A stretch of 64,000 nt of DNA from Progne subis subis. Its lineage: Eukaryota; Chordata; Aves; Passeriformes; Hirundinidae. Shown here piece after piece: positions 36,409 through 49,239 of the stretch (position 1 is its first letter; the number at the start of each line of letters is the position of its first letter). The stretch spans positions 2,781,872 to 2,845,871 of the forward strand of contig JAKJHU010000056.1 in the NCBI GenBank assembly GCA_022316685.1, written 5' to 3'. Both the position numbers and the translations under genes were made by a program. Under the pieces are notes generated by a model that was not told the DNA's origin, did no database searches, and saw only the letters and a list, made by a program, of their open reading frames with translations.

Positions 36409-37367
36409 AGAAACAACAGGCGTCCCTGAGAGAGTGGACAGAAACACGAGGCTGCCACACTGGTATCAGTGATGCTCTGTGAGGTTTTCAATCAGCAGCA
36501 ATTGGTGATTCAGGATGACTAGATTTAAACACTGTGGACTAGCTCAGAGCCCCCATTGCCTTTGTTCTCTACAAAGGCACTGAATTTTAAAAGTTTTGAA
36601 GGACACAGGATGAGTCTTACCTTCCTTCTGCTGCATCCCTTAAGAGCTTGGAAGAGGAATACCCTTTGTGGGCCAGAAACAGTCCCAGAAGACAAGAGAA
36701 GAATGCTACTGCAGCATCCAGAAATGGATGAGAAAGCCCAGAACCCCTGAGCCGAAGAACGTGTGGATGAGAAAACCACAGGCAAATAGGATCTGGTGGG
36801 TTATGGGTAACAACTCCAACCAGGAGCTTCAGCATAAAATCCTTTTATATCTGTGCAAAGGCTATTGGGATCTATAAAATGTGAATTCTGCAATGTGGCT
36901 TTCAGCTTTGCTGCTCCCAGAGCAGGATCTCAAAGGACCAGCGCTTCCACAAGGACACAGCAGTGGCCACATGGATGAATGGAGATGCCTCAGCTCTGCT
37001 GCTGCCTCCTCGATCTCTCTGCCTTTGGGCTGCTCTGCGCTCCCTCCCTTGGCAACACGCACTGCTCCTGGGGGCTATGGCAGCAACAGGGAGAGAGGAC
37101 TCAGTGCCAAAACAGCCAGGGGAATAGGGTGAAAAAATGAGGCAGGAAAGAGAAAAAAGTGATGGCAATTAGCTGCACATAAACCCGGCCACACCTGAGC
37201 AGTCTGTAACATTTCAAGACTGGCTTAGAGATCGAGGTGGAGAACTTATAATGCTACAGCACATCTGCAGCTCTCAGGAGAGCACTAATAATTTACCCAA
37301 AAGAAAACATCCCGCTACAATAACATCACAGCACGACCATCCAGGAATTAAGATGCTCTTGCACGCT

Positions 37368-37506
37368 CATAGCGAGCTGTACAGCCTGGCTAGGGACAAT
37401 ATGTTCTTCAGGTCAGGGATTCTGGGCTTTCTAAGGCACTCTGTGCACGTAGCAACTTTGCTCTATGTAGGTTTTACCTTCTGTAGGTGCGCAATAAATA
37501 GTAACC
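37368..37506 (+). repeat. Possible L2/L3-type LINE tail relic
   Basis: The segment shows 'gagctgtacagcctggctag' then 'ggtcagggattctgggcttt', and closes with 'gtaggtgcgcaataaatagt'. This is the order and wording of ancient L2/L3 LINE tails ('gagggcagggact...', 'gtaggcgctcaataaat'). Strong divergence makes this tentative. It could instead be conserved regulatory DNA derived from such an element. Confidence 0.35.
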
Positions 37507-38149
37507 ATTAACTCTGAATTGAAGCATGGGCCCACCTAGAAAAGGAAAAAGTGGCTGCCGACATAGAGGAATGAACAGTTAAAATGTCATCAAAGGTTTA
37601 GAAGCTGAAGTACAAAGATCTCTGCTGGAATCAACTGGCTGTTAGAAAAAAAAAAGGAGTTAAGAGCACCTTGCAGAATTTAAAGTAGGTCAGCGCTGCC
37701 AGAAAAGAAATACTTTTAAATACATTGTGATGCAGAAACCTGACACGGAGTTACGAATTCACCAGAAAGAATTTGTCAGCTTAACTAAAAAAGAAGTAAA
37801 TGAGTTTATCCACTCAATTTAATTTAGAGACCGGCAGCAGTTGGGGCTGAATGTAATGGGTACGAGCCACATCAACACTTGCAGACTGGCACGAACGCCC
37901 TAGGAATAGCTCCATCCACAGAATTATGCTGGATCCTATTGGAATGAGCAGTCAGACTTCCAGACTGTAACCAGGGATGATCCCAGGGATTTCTGGAATG
38001 CAGATGGACCATTTCCCTGAGAGCTGCTTCATCCACTCCCGCAGCACCGGTGGCTGCCCAGCTCTCAGGGAAGATGCTCCACAAGAGCAGACACGTGCAT
38101 GATTACAGTTAAAGGATGAACTTTACGTGCATGAACAATATTATCACTT

Positions 38150-38295
38150 AAAGTTTATAACACTTAAGCTTAAATTTAACCGAAGCTTAATAGGGCCCAA
38201 ACTTAACAGAACTTAATATAATTTAAACTGAGCAATATTTAAACTTCACCTAAATTTAAACTAAACCATATTTAAATTTAACAGAAGTCAATCTT
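38150..38295. repeat. Degenerate AT-rich tandem array, period about 16 bp
   Basis: TTTAAA cores recur at 38222, 38238, 38255 and 38271, with spacings of 16, 17 and 16 bp. Partial copies with CTTAA/TTAAC words extend to both sides. It looks like an old minisatellite built around a short palindrome. Confidence 0.6.
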
Positions 38296-39216
38296 AACAT
38301 TAACAGAATATTGAAATAATAAAATATAATTACATTACTCAGACCTAAATATAGTAAATTACTCCAATTAAAAATCTACTTTTATTTTATTCCTCATTAT
38401 GATAGCAGTTTTGGGGTTTTTTTCCATACTGTGATAGGTGTTTGTGCAACGAAGGGATGAAGAGCTGCTCTCTTCCCTTTAGGTCCTTTAACTGTAATTA
38501 TGCATTTGGTTAGGTAGACATCTGGTCACAGGTGGCTGGTGTCAGAGCAGACACGTCACACAGGGCTGCTGGCCCCAGCTCCCCTCTGCTGGTGCTGCAG
38601 CTCAGGGACCCTCCCAGCAGAGCCACATCCCCTCCCCAAAACGCTTTCTGGAGGCAAAGCCCCAGTGTTCCATTGTGGCATGCACAAGCACAGTGGAAGG
38701 AAGCCCTGTGGTGATGAGCTCTGAAATAAATGCCATCTATGAGAAGAGCCCAGTGTTTATTTAACCACCGTTCTGGATATAGGATGCACCCAGTGAGAAT
38801 GAAGTTATTTTAAGATCAAATATTTGATTACCACCACAGGGACTTATTTACAACAACAGCCCCAAAATACCGACCAACCAAACATCCAAACCAAAAAACC
38901 ACCCAAGTAAGAGCATATAAAAGTTTAGGTTTTACTTCCTAATTTGGTCATGTAAATAATAATTTAAAATAATTTACCCACACCAGAAAGAGAAGTCTGC
39001 TCTCAAAGTCTCTCACCACAGATAGCAGTACTTTAAATACAGCCTGGACACAAAATTTGCCTAAAGGAAAGTGAATGCAATATGATTTCAAAGAACTCAA
39101 CTAATAAGGAACCAACAACTGTTTTAAAAATCAAATACAAATGCTGACATCAGGAGAAACACTTATGTCAATTTCTGCAGTATTCTGGTTTTAATTTGGT
39201 GGGGGTTTTTTGGTGG

Positions 39217-39256
39217 TTTTTTGTTTGTTTGTTTGTTTGTTTGTTTGTTTGTTTTG
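39217..39256. repeat. (TTTG)n microsatellite
   Basis: About nine TTTG units, then imperfect T/G-rich sequence to about 39310. There is no adjoining SINE body. Confidence 0.92.
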
Positions 39257-39540
39257 TTTTTGTTGTTTTTGCTTTTGGGTTTTTTTTCCTTGGGTTGGGT
39301 TTTTTAAAGGTAGGACAAGTTGCACACAATGCAGTTATTGAGGCATTTATATAAAACAGGCTTAATGTTCATGTAATAATTTAAAAGGGGAAGTCTTTTA
39401 AAGGCTTCAGCCTTTACACCTTACAAAAAAAGGGTGTAAACTGTCACTCAACTGATTTTACTCATACTGTGACTCTGGTTAATAAGAGTAATAATGTGTG
39501 TGAATATACATACATCTATCTGAAAAAATACACACAGAAA

Positions 39541-39554
39541 CATATATATATATA
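39541..39554. repeat. (AT)n short microsatellite
   Basis: Six AT units with flanking AT-rich sequence. Confidence 0.8.
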
Positions 39555-39692
39555 AATACAGACACAGGCATAAAAAGTACTGTTGCAGGTGAATATTTTT
39601 AGTTCTTCCCACCTTCCATGGCCTCCCTGTTACATCTATATTTTAAATGATGAAGGATGACTTTGTGGTTGAGCTTGGCAGGGTATCCACAT

Positions 39693-39738
39693 TCTATTCC
39701 CAGACAGAATAAATTCTATTCCCAGATAGATAAATTCC
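39693..39738. repeat. Tandem duplication of about 23 bp
   Basis: Two adjacent near-identical copies of 'ttctattcccagacagaata', with one substitution (C/T) and one indel between them. Confidence 0.8.
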
Positions 39739-40170
39739 AGCAAGCCCTGAAGGCTGATGGGTCTTTTCTCTCAATCATATCTTGACTAAGTTTGTTTAGG
39801 AAGAGTTAATTTTTTAAAAAATATTTTCAGCATTTTGTAGAACTGGAAGGAAAGGCAGTTATTTTTTAAAACTTTGTACACTTGACACAATATTGACTTA
39901 AACACACAAATAAAATAGCCACAACTACACCCTACACACAAAGCATCACTTGTTTCATTCCTCACACTGAAGTGTCCTCCACAGACATCTGGGCTTCCAA
40001 ACCTGCCCCAAACACTACAGATTCCGCTGGGGGCAGCACCACAAGCCCCAAACCCGTTCTGGGGAGATTCCATGAATTAGACTGAAAAAATAACTGATGA
40101 TTGCAATCAGAACATTAATGATGTCATATCAGTTTAAAAGATTAACAGATTTGATCCAACTTTCCCCAAA

Positions 40171-40310
40171 GCATAGAACAGCCCAAGTTGGAAACGACCT
40201 CAAAAGATCATCCAGACCAACCTTTCATGGAGAGGGAGCCTAGATGAGATTATCCAGCACCCTGCCCAGTCACATCTTGAAAACATCCTAGAAGGACCAA
40301 TTCCATACCT
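40171..40310 (-). repeat. CR1 LINE 3' fragment
   Basis: The plus strand reads as the reverse complement of a CR1 tail: 'gcatagaacagcccaagttg', then 'gaaacgacctcaaaagatca' with 'tccagaccaacc', and then 'caccctgcccagtcacatct' with 'tgaaaacatcc'. The element is therefore on the minus strand. It lacks the usual terminal ATTCTATG repeats. Confidence 0.9.
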
Positions 40311-43300
40311 CAAATACCACATTTATATAGTGTTACACTGGGTAACAAAAGTCCAAAGGCTTTTAAGCTGACAGAAAGCCCCCTGTGAGTGCCCAACCAC
40401 CTCCCTCTAGCTGTCAGCACCAGAGAAGCTTCTGAACCGGAACACGTCCCATAAACAGCAGGATCATCTGTTTTGAAGGTTGGAGACTGAAATCTTGTTT
40501 CTTGGCAACGTCCAGTAATTCAAAGCACATTCTTAAGTGTTTCATAAAATGTCTTTTTCTTCCTTTTCTAGTACTTTTGAGCCTATGCACATTTTCCAGT
40601 GAGAACAGGGGTGGTGGACATGAGTACCAGTCCCAATCTCTGAGTTGACTTCCCACATTGTGGGGCAAAATTCTGCTTTGCTATGGCAGGTCTAATGAGA
40701 CCTGGTAGACCTAATGTAAGATCTAATAATACTTCCACTGATTTATCAGCAAGGATCACTCTTCCACACCGAGCTGTGCAGCCACATTTGCAAAACGCAG
40801 GAGCATCAGTTTAGAAAAAGCAGGTACAATGACAACTCCTCTTTATTTATCGTGAAAAGGAAAAATCATTAATGGCTGTTCCAAAAACTTTGCTGTTTTC
40901 ATTTCTCCCCTCCTGGCTGTTCTTTGTTGGTTTTTTTTTTAGACTACACTCTATTCACAGGTACCACCTTTTAACAGAACATACAGTAACAAGTATTGTT
41001 TAGTGAAATCCTGATATAAAGGTAATAATATGGCATTAAATAAGGAAGCACCAAGAAACCTGAGAAACCATTTGGCCACAGCACCAGCATTAAGTATGAC
41101 AAACAGCAGCTTTGGATCTTGATCAACAAACAGCCAGTGGTCGAGGGCTTTGCAAACAATTCCAGAAAGGCTTTCAACCTTGCCCTTGTTGTTGGATACC
41201 TCTGTAGTGTTCCTGCCAAAGATAATTCTCCCCTACAGGCCAGTAATATATTCTGAAAAGAGAATTTTATTTACTTTAGGATATGTTAATTACTATTGGT
41301 GTGTGTTACTAGCAGCAACTTATTAAGAATGCACAAGTTGTCAGCTGTTTTGAAAGAAATAAAAAAAAAAAGGAGGAATTGCAGCTACAAAATACTCCTG
41401 GGTTTGCCCTCTCCTAGTACTTGAATTAAAACATTATGAGTGTGGCATAATAGACCAGCTACAATGTCCTAAAATAGAATAAACATTTCCATCCACATAC
41501 AGCTCAAGATATTTGTTTCTCCAGGACCACTGCCTCTCCTGATTGCAAAGCAGCTTTTGAAAACAGATTTCTCAGTCCCTCAGCTTTCCACTCTAATGCT
41601 TCTGAAATATGCCCATTTAACAAGGTGCAGGAGGACCTTGGGGACCTCCTGCTGAAACTCTGACAGCACACAGACATTGGAATAAACTGGCTTCCACCAC
41701 AGCTAAAGCTTTTTTATGAAACATTTTTCCATACAGAATTCATTCCTTGGTGTTAAGAGTCTGATTACCTCTCTTCAGAGCATCAGTTGAGATTTCCACT
41801 GAAAGCTTATCAGCAGAGACTGTTTCTGGGAAAGGAATAAGAGAAATATATCTAACTTGAGCCTTGCAGTGCAGCCTTTCACCGCCTTTGGAAGGTACAC
41901 TGTGAAGTCAGACTTTTGTGTAATACTGACAACATCTCAAGCATCAGTTAAAAAAAAGGAGCTAATGTGGTTTACTTGCTCTAGGGCAGGAAGAAGGGAA
42001 GCAGAAAGCATCTGGAAGAAGAAAATTAAACCCCTACAGCTGCCTGGAAAGCACCATTTGAAATGCTAGATTTCAAGGTCACGGAAGGAAGTGACCACTG
42101 ACTGGACTATATTTAAATGCACTATGAAGCTCAAGACTGTGCTTATTTTTAGGCAAGAATAATAACTATTCCCCTTTCTTCTGTACAAACTTATTCCTAA
42201 CAGGCATCCTGTCCAAAGAGTTATCCAGGGCAGCTTCTAACATCGACAGGAGCACAGTACCAGGCTCTGTCTGCCTACAGGAACAGCCATGTTTTCCTAC
42301 CACCAGAGATATTAGCAGTGCATTTCCAGGATGGAGTTTCCTTCTCCAGGTCCAAGTCCAACATCTACTCCAGTCAGTGATGATCCAGACATCGTGTCAG
42401 ACTCTAGATGACATCCCAGCTGAAAGGCAGTCCAGCCAGTGTTCCTTAGAATGTCTTAGCCTTAACCTGCCTGTGGTAATTTTAGCTGTGGTCTTCTAAG
42501 CCAGAGCTTGCCCAAACAAATGCTTCAGAACCTTCCAGAGAAAAGTGAGCACCAGCAACAGTCCACTAGCTTATGACATGGTTAACCTTTCTGAACCCAT
42601 TCCTCACTTCAGTTTTGCAAAACTTAAGAGGTTTATCTAACTTAGTGCTAGAGTTTGAGCTTCATGTACTGAAAGGACAAGCATAATGTTCTTGCATGAA
42701 CTGATTATTGGATCATGGGGAGAAGAAAAGGTGATTCACATGCTCAAGGTTAAAACAGATGGAGGTGCTTGGGACAAAAAGGATTTCCTCTTCTTCCTTC
42801 CTTCCTGCCCCAACGTGAAGTGCTTTGTGTGGTTGGTTTTCATCTTTTTATGTGTGATCCCATTTCCAGGGCCACTTCAGAAAACTGTCTAACAAATCCT
42901 TCCTGCTGGGAAAGTAAATTTCAGAATAAAAAGCTGGTAGCAGTTTTATTTACTCCAGCTCCTTTCCTGCAGCACATCATGGTGGTGGGTTTGGGTTTCA
43001 GTGACACTCTATCGAAGCTGTGACGTGCTCTGGACTGTGGTGGGTCCCTGTGTATGGGTGTAATAAATGTTCTGTAGTTCTTTGTAGCATGAAACCTTTG
43101 GAGATGGCAACTACCAATGCTGAGAGAGGGACACCTCTTGGAAAAACTGGCATCAGCCATGGAACAAAAAGCAAACACAGCACTTCAGGGATGTATATCC
43201 AAATATTCTGTCGCTCACAAACATCCCCACACACACCCCACCAACACGCTCATAGCAACCAGTGCCACTGCACACTGATTTTTTGAGACCTTCATTTTGT

Positions 43301-45577
43301 TGTCCTACGCAACCACCAGATCAGCTTGTTCCCCCAGATGCAACCACAAACATTCAGCAGCTTAAGCTAAGCTCTCTGGCCAATTCCATGTCTTTTTTAT
43401 TTTTTTTTATTTTTTTTTCCATTGAGGAAATGAGGTAACAGAACAATGCATATTGATCTTACCCCACTACTAAATTTCTTCAGGTTATGAAAATCACTAA
43501 GAGGTAGTTTCTGTGTCAGCTACTCAGAAAGCTGTACAGCAAGTCAGTGCCTCTAATATGTTACAAAACTAGCTGTAAAGTCAAAAGCTTGATGTATGGC
43601 TTCAGCTACAGCCACATGCTCAAAACAAGGATTGCATCTGAATCTGGTATTTTGCAATTGCTATTTTAACAACCTGTTTTAAGTTGCCTTCAAGCCTTGC
43701 CAAATGCAATGAGAAAGAGCAGAAATTTTCCAAAGCTGCATCTGCCCAAAGAGGAACTATCTGAGAAAACTTCAGCCAAAATACTTAAGCCATTCCTAAA
43801 AAAATGTTGAGCATATTTCTATATAGGAAACAATTTTCTGGTGAATTTTAGAGGGGGATTTCTAGCTCCTCCTTGGTTTCGGTCTAAGAGTTATGACTTG
43901 GCAGGACAGACCACATAAAGCAAACATTTCTGTTCTCTATACAAAAATGGACCTAAATTAAACTACTTTGTACAAGGACTTTCACACTTACATTGGACAA
44001 GAGCTGGCAGCAGTGGGACTGACAAACTGAATTTTTTCAAATAAGGGGAGTGAAAATGTGGGAGATAATGTGGCCAGACTAACAAGTAAGCAGCTGTGGT
44101 GTCTGAGAATATCTCAAGAGGAGCAAGGCTTTGAGAGATAGAGAGCAAAATCTAATACTTGTTGGACAAGGAGAGTGAAATTGAGTTCAGACATCCACAG
44201 AATGGAAGTTGGGATTAAGAAGCAGGGATAGTGCAAAGTGGCTTGAAGGCAAAGGATGTGAGTGAGACAGCTTTATTGGGGATGGGTAAGAGACTTCACT
44301 TCCTGTCCACCTCCAAAAAATTAAACAGAATCAATTCCTCTTGAAGAAAGCAACAGGACTGGATTATAACTGACATTATGAGCAGGAGCCAACTAAGACT
44401 GAGACACCTAAGTTCAGGTGTCTCACCACAAATGTCTATGTTTGACCTAGTGTTTGAATTCCCAGGATAGAAACAGATGTGAAGGGTGGCATTCAGTGGC
44501 TGAAACAGAGGTCCTTATTTCCAGCTGAGGGCACAAGGCTGACATGTGCCACAGCATCTACATGCAGCCTGCACTCTACGGGACAACGCTTCACCAAGTT
44601 GCCTCGAGTCCTTTGGCAGGAAGGACAGTTTGTCACTGACATATCCTCTCCAGAGAGGGGACAGCAGCAGTATCCCAGTGTCAGTGAGGAAAGCTGGTAG
44701 CTTACAGGTTTAGAAATGGGCACCCTAATGGATCTGCAGAAAAGAATGGAATTGGAGTTGGACAAACCTTGTGTCCAAACGTTCCTCAGTTTTGAGGCAC
44801 TGACTTCGTAAACTTACCAATAGTCTTTCAACACTTCTTGCATATTCTTATATAAAGGCCTTATATATGATTTTGGACTAGGGTAGCCAGAAGCATCTGA
44901 TGAAATTCAAACAAATCTTCTCTGATTTGTGATAGTCCACAAAACAGCAGTAGGCATACATAATGCACAGCATGTTCTCTACAGATTGGAAACTTTGCCA
45001 ACTAAAGCAACCCCAGAGATGGTTTTTCTAACCACTAAAGACAAATATGCTTCAACAAATGGTTTATGAAATCCAATAGCAAGGCACTGAGAGCAAGGCC
45101 AGTCTAGTTTGATTTCTCTGCCTCCTGTTTATCTCTCCTTGAGGAATTAAAACTGAAAAGCCCTTGTGTAACTCGTGAAGACCAAAGAGGAAGCTCAAGG
45201 CACTGTGAAAAGGTTAGTGAAGACAACAACTGGAAACAGACACATGCTTTGCACTACGATAATCGTGAACGCTCTTTGTTTGAAATCTCAAACACAAGCC
45301 CAAGCAATTCAAGCCCCAAACCTGATGCGGATATTTGGCAATCACCAATCTGTGCAAAAGAATAAAGAAAACCCTGCTCTTTGTACTGCTGTTAGAGCTG
45401 TTTACTTTCTGGCGTGAGTTCGCAGTTCCTGAGATCTTAGAATAAGTTCTGTAACCACAGAGCTGCAAAAGTTTGAGAACTGTACCAGACCTTGGGCCAG
45501 CAGTTCAACAAACAACTACAAAAGGAGAGCTCAGATCTTCAAAGAGAAAGAGGAAGGAAATCAGCTGTAAGCTAGCT

Positions 45578-45578
<1 letters not shown>

Positions 45579-45617
<39 letters not shown>
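45579..45617. repeat. Poly-A homopolymer (39 bp)
   Basis: Run of 39 A followed by GAAGAAAAAAG. Intron 1 simple repeat without a recognisable retroposed body upstream. Confidence 0.92.
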
Positions 45618-45628
<11 letters not shown>

Positions 45629-48377
45629 ATGCAGACGATTTATCGCTTACCAGTTTACCTAAGAAAAAACCCCAACAACCATGAGCCTGTGAGACTAACT
45701 GTGAGAGGGAATGGAAGCTGAAATTTTCCCCTTCAAGGGGACACAGTATTTTTTTTTCAGCAGGGGTGGGATGTGTGGACCTTCCCAGAGGCACTAAAGG
45801 GCAGCCTGTCCCAATGCCTGTCCCTCAGCCCATCACACTGAGCAGCACTAGGTGCTTCTTCAGGAGTCAGACACATCCCAAACTCTCACAGTGAGCACTG
45901 AAATGACCTTCTCCACACTCAGGGACTGTGACTTCTATCACACAAACAGAAAGGTTAAATCAAAGTCACCTCAGCAACCCCAGCTTTTTAGGGCCAGTCT
46001 TGTAGCTGTACAACATTTCAGTAAGAAGTTCACAGCTCCACACTAGATCCCCTAAGTGGGAATGCAAAGATGCCCTTGGGGGAAAAAATCCATCATATCC
46101 CTAGGAAAATGCCACTGTGTCATCCTGAAACTACTAATATCTAACATATTTCAACTGACTTTGATATTCTGTTGCTATTTCTTCTAACCAAAGCTTTTTG
46201 ATTTGTTGCTTTCACTAAAGGAACAAGATGAGATTCAAAAAACAGGCAACAGAAGAGAGAAGTATGGGATCCCAAGACAAATCAAGAATAAAATGCACAT
46301 ATTACAGCATGATTACATCTCAGTGTTGTTGCCATGTAGATCAAGCCTATGAGATAAATTTTGTTCTTCAGGGGCTGGTAAACCAAACACCCCAGTAAAG
46401 TTGTATATGAGAAAAACAAGGCAAAATTCCAAAGTTACCATCCATATCCACAAAAACAAGCTGAGAAAAACACGTCAGACACCCATGTAAAGCTTTATAG
46501 GCATCATTAGTGGCCAGAGGTTGAGCAACTGAGATGTGCACATTTCTTGTAAGAGCTACTAAAGGAAGTGACAATCTATAATTTAGCTTATTTTTCTATG
46601 TAGGAAAGCAGCATGAGCACAGGAAAACATGATTGACAGCCCACATAAAACTCAATATGTTTCACTTAGGAGATCTTAGAGCATTGTAATTAGTGAAAAA
46701 CAAAGTACATGTTTTTGCTGAAAAGCTGTCATCAGCTCAACTCCCAGGAATTGCATTCTCAGTTCGAAAGAGTGCAGGGTTAGTCTAGAAAATTCAGTTT
46801 AATGTTATCTCAAATGACATTGAGCTTTGCTAGTGAAGGAGCCAAGAAAGCTCAAAATGACCCACAGCAGACCTCCCAATGACTGACAGCCCTCAAATAC
46901 TGTTTGCTAACAAATATCATATATTAATATCAATAGCAACCCAGAGTCTGTATTACATTGCCAACAACAGCAAGCTTCACAGGTCATGTTTCCCTACTGA
47001 TACTCCTGAATATTTCTGACCACAAAAAGTATTACATAAAACTAAAGGAATATTTGTATCAACTATGGCAACTAAGAACAACACCAGGAAAAACATCCTA
47101 CCTTCCTGTAGTACCTCAACACCTTAAAATGGTAATTCGGTTCTCTGTGTTTATCCTACATGGTTGAAAGGTTCTTGAGTAATTCCTAAATAATGCCACC
47201 TTCAAGCCAAAAAGATCCGAATTCTGGAGCCAAGGCAGCCCAGCAGACAAACCCTCAGGGTGCTGGGAGCAGAAGGAAACTCTGAAGCCAAAATGCTGTT
47301 CAGAAGTTTGAAAATAAGTTAGGAATTTCCCCCAGAAAAGCTCTGCAGCAAAGAGGCCTGGCTGAACTGCAGGCTGCCGGGGAAATGTGGATCTGGACGG
47401 CTCTTCAAGGACCAAGGCATTCACCTGCTGCCAAAGAGCAGCAGGTCTGCTCCCATTCCTGAGCTGCCAGCAGGCTGAAGTAGTCTTTGAAACACACAGG
47501 GTAAATTAGCATGAAAATGAAAAGCAACAAATTCAAAATGTTATGCAGATGGAGGCAGAAAGTGGTCCCAAATTAGGATTTCCCAGGCTGTGACTGATTT
47601 GTGGCTTGTTGTTCAATTATTCTGGGTTTAGAAGATCATTATTATAAACATACTCAATAAGCCACCGCAAAATGTGGTGAGGCTGCTCACCTGGTATTCA
47701 TTTCTATGGAATCACATACAATATTTGTAGGCCAAAGATTACCATCAAAGTTCAGAGAAACGCTGGCGGGGTTAATAAGGAGGAACATTCAAATAAAACT
47801 TCTCACGCCCAGGATTCTACGAATAATTCATCCTCCCAACAGCTCCATCAGGGAGAAAGGGACAACTGCTTCTCCTCTTTAGACACTGAGGAAAGAAAAG
47901 CAGCGAAAGCCATTCCTCCAGAGTCACTGCAGGAGCAAGCAGAGGGTAACAAGCTTTAGATCTTTAGGCACGCACTGCTTGGCACAAGTGCTGGATCTGC
48001 CCGAGCCCTTCTCTCAGCCCAGCTCCCCGATGGCAGAACTCCTCGCTGCCCGCACTGCGCCTGTGTCGGACTGCCAACTGGAACTTCCTAAAGTTCCTAA
48101 ATGCTTCCTAAAGAAACCGTTTGGCAGCGAGGAGGGTTAAGGACCAATGCTCCTTGCAGGCTTGGCACGTAAGTCTCATTAAAGGTAACAACAGATATGA
48201 GCCTCATGTGCAAGGGAAAGTGATTAGAGCCTTAAATCCAATCAATGTCAGGTTTGCCACATTGTTCCACTTCAACAACTTCTTTCCTGCCCACGGTGAT
48301 GCTGCTTCGCCAAGCAAGTTTATTTGTACTTACATTTTTCTTTCTGTTGCCTTGTTTTGGTGGGTTTTTTTGTTGGG

Positions 48378-48395
48378 TTTTTTTTTTTTTTTTTT
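48378..48395. repeat. Poly-T homopolymer
   Basis: Run of 18 T following a T/G-rich stretch. Confidence 0.9.
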
Positions 48396-49211
48396 CCTTA
48401 TAAGAATTTAGACATTATGTGTTTGGCATTGCTGCTAACAGGGCTTCCTCTAAAAGTAAAAATGGTCACACCTGGATAACTGGGAAGGTGAGGATTAGGG
48501 ACTGTTACAATTGAGGACTTGTAAAAAAAGCTAAAATAAAAGCTCATAATTCAGGGTAAGGGTAAGAAACTGCCCAGAGGGATGAATACGTACACATGCT
48601 CTTTATTCTTTTGTCAAGATGAAAAATATGCACCAGCAGATTTTGGAAATGGCTTTTTGGGAATCTTCTTGATTAGTAAGACGCTGCTTTCAGAGCCAGG
48701 ATAGCTCTGCAGTTCATCTCATACACAAGCAGCTCCAGCTACTGCTCAAACTAACAACCAAGCACTGAAATTGTTTTGTTTGTTTTGGTTTTTTTTAACA
48801 AAAAATAGCTTGAATTAACCCAGGGAATGACTCCACAATGATCTTTGGGCTCCACAAACCCCACTTTTCGTACCTGCTTAGCACAGGACTGCTCTCCTCT
48901 CCTTTGCTCACCAGAGCCCCTTCCTAGGTTTGTTTCCATCCCAGACCCCCCAGGTCACAAATCAGCAGTCTTTTCAAGACCTTCACTGTGTTTACCTGTG
49001 AAAGCTTAAAAACGGCACATTTGTATTACTCAAACCTTAAAAAATAAAGCTACTCAAAAAAACATTGTAAGATGCTGTAAGATGTCAGAGCAGAGAATAT
49101 TTCTAGAGATGCATGATGTGTTACATGGCAGTCTTAGATTGGCAACAGTAAAACAAAATAATAATAAATAATACAACATTTGGTCATTTTCAAGCCCAAA
49201 AAGAGAGACAG

Positions 49212-49239
49212 AAAAAAAAAAAAGAAAAAAAAAAAAAAA
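49212..49239. repeat. Poly-A homopolymer, interrupted once
   Basis: Twelve A, one G, then fifteen A. Confidence 0.88.
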
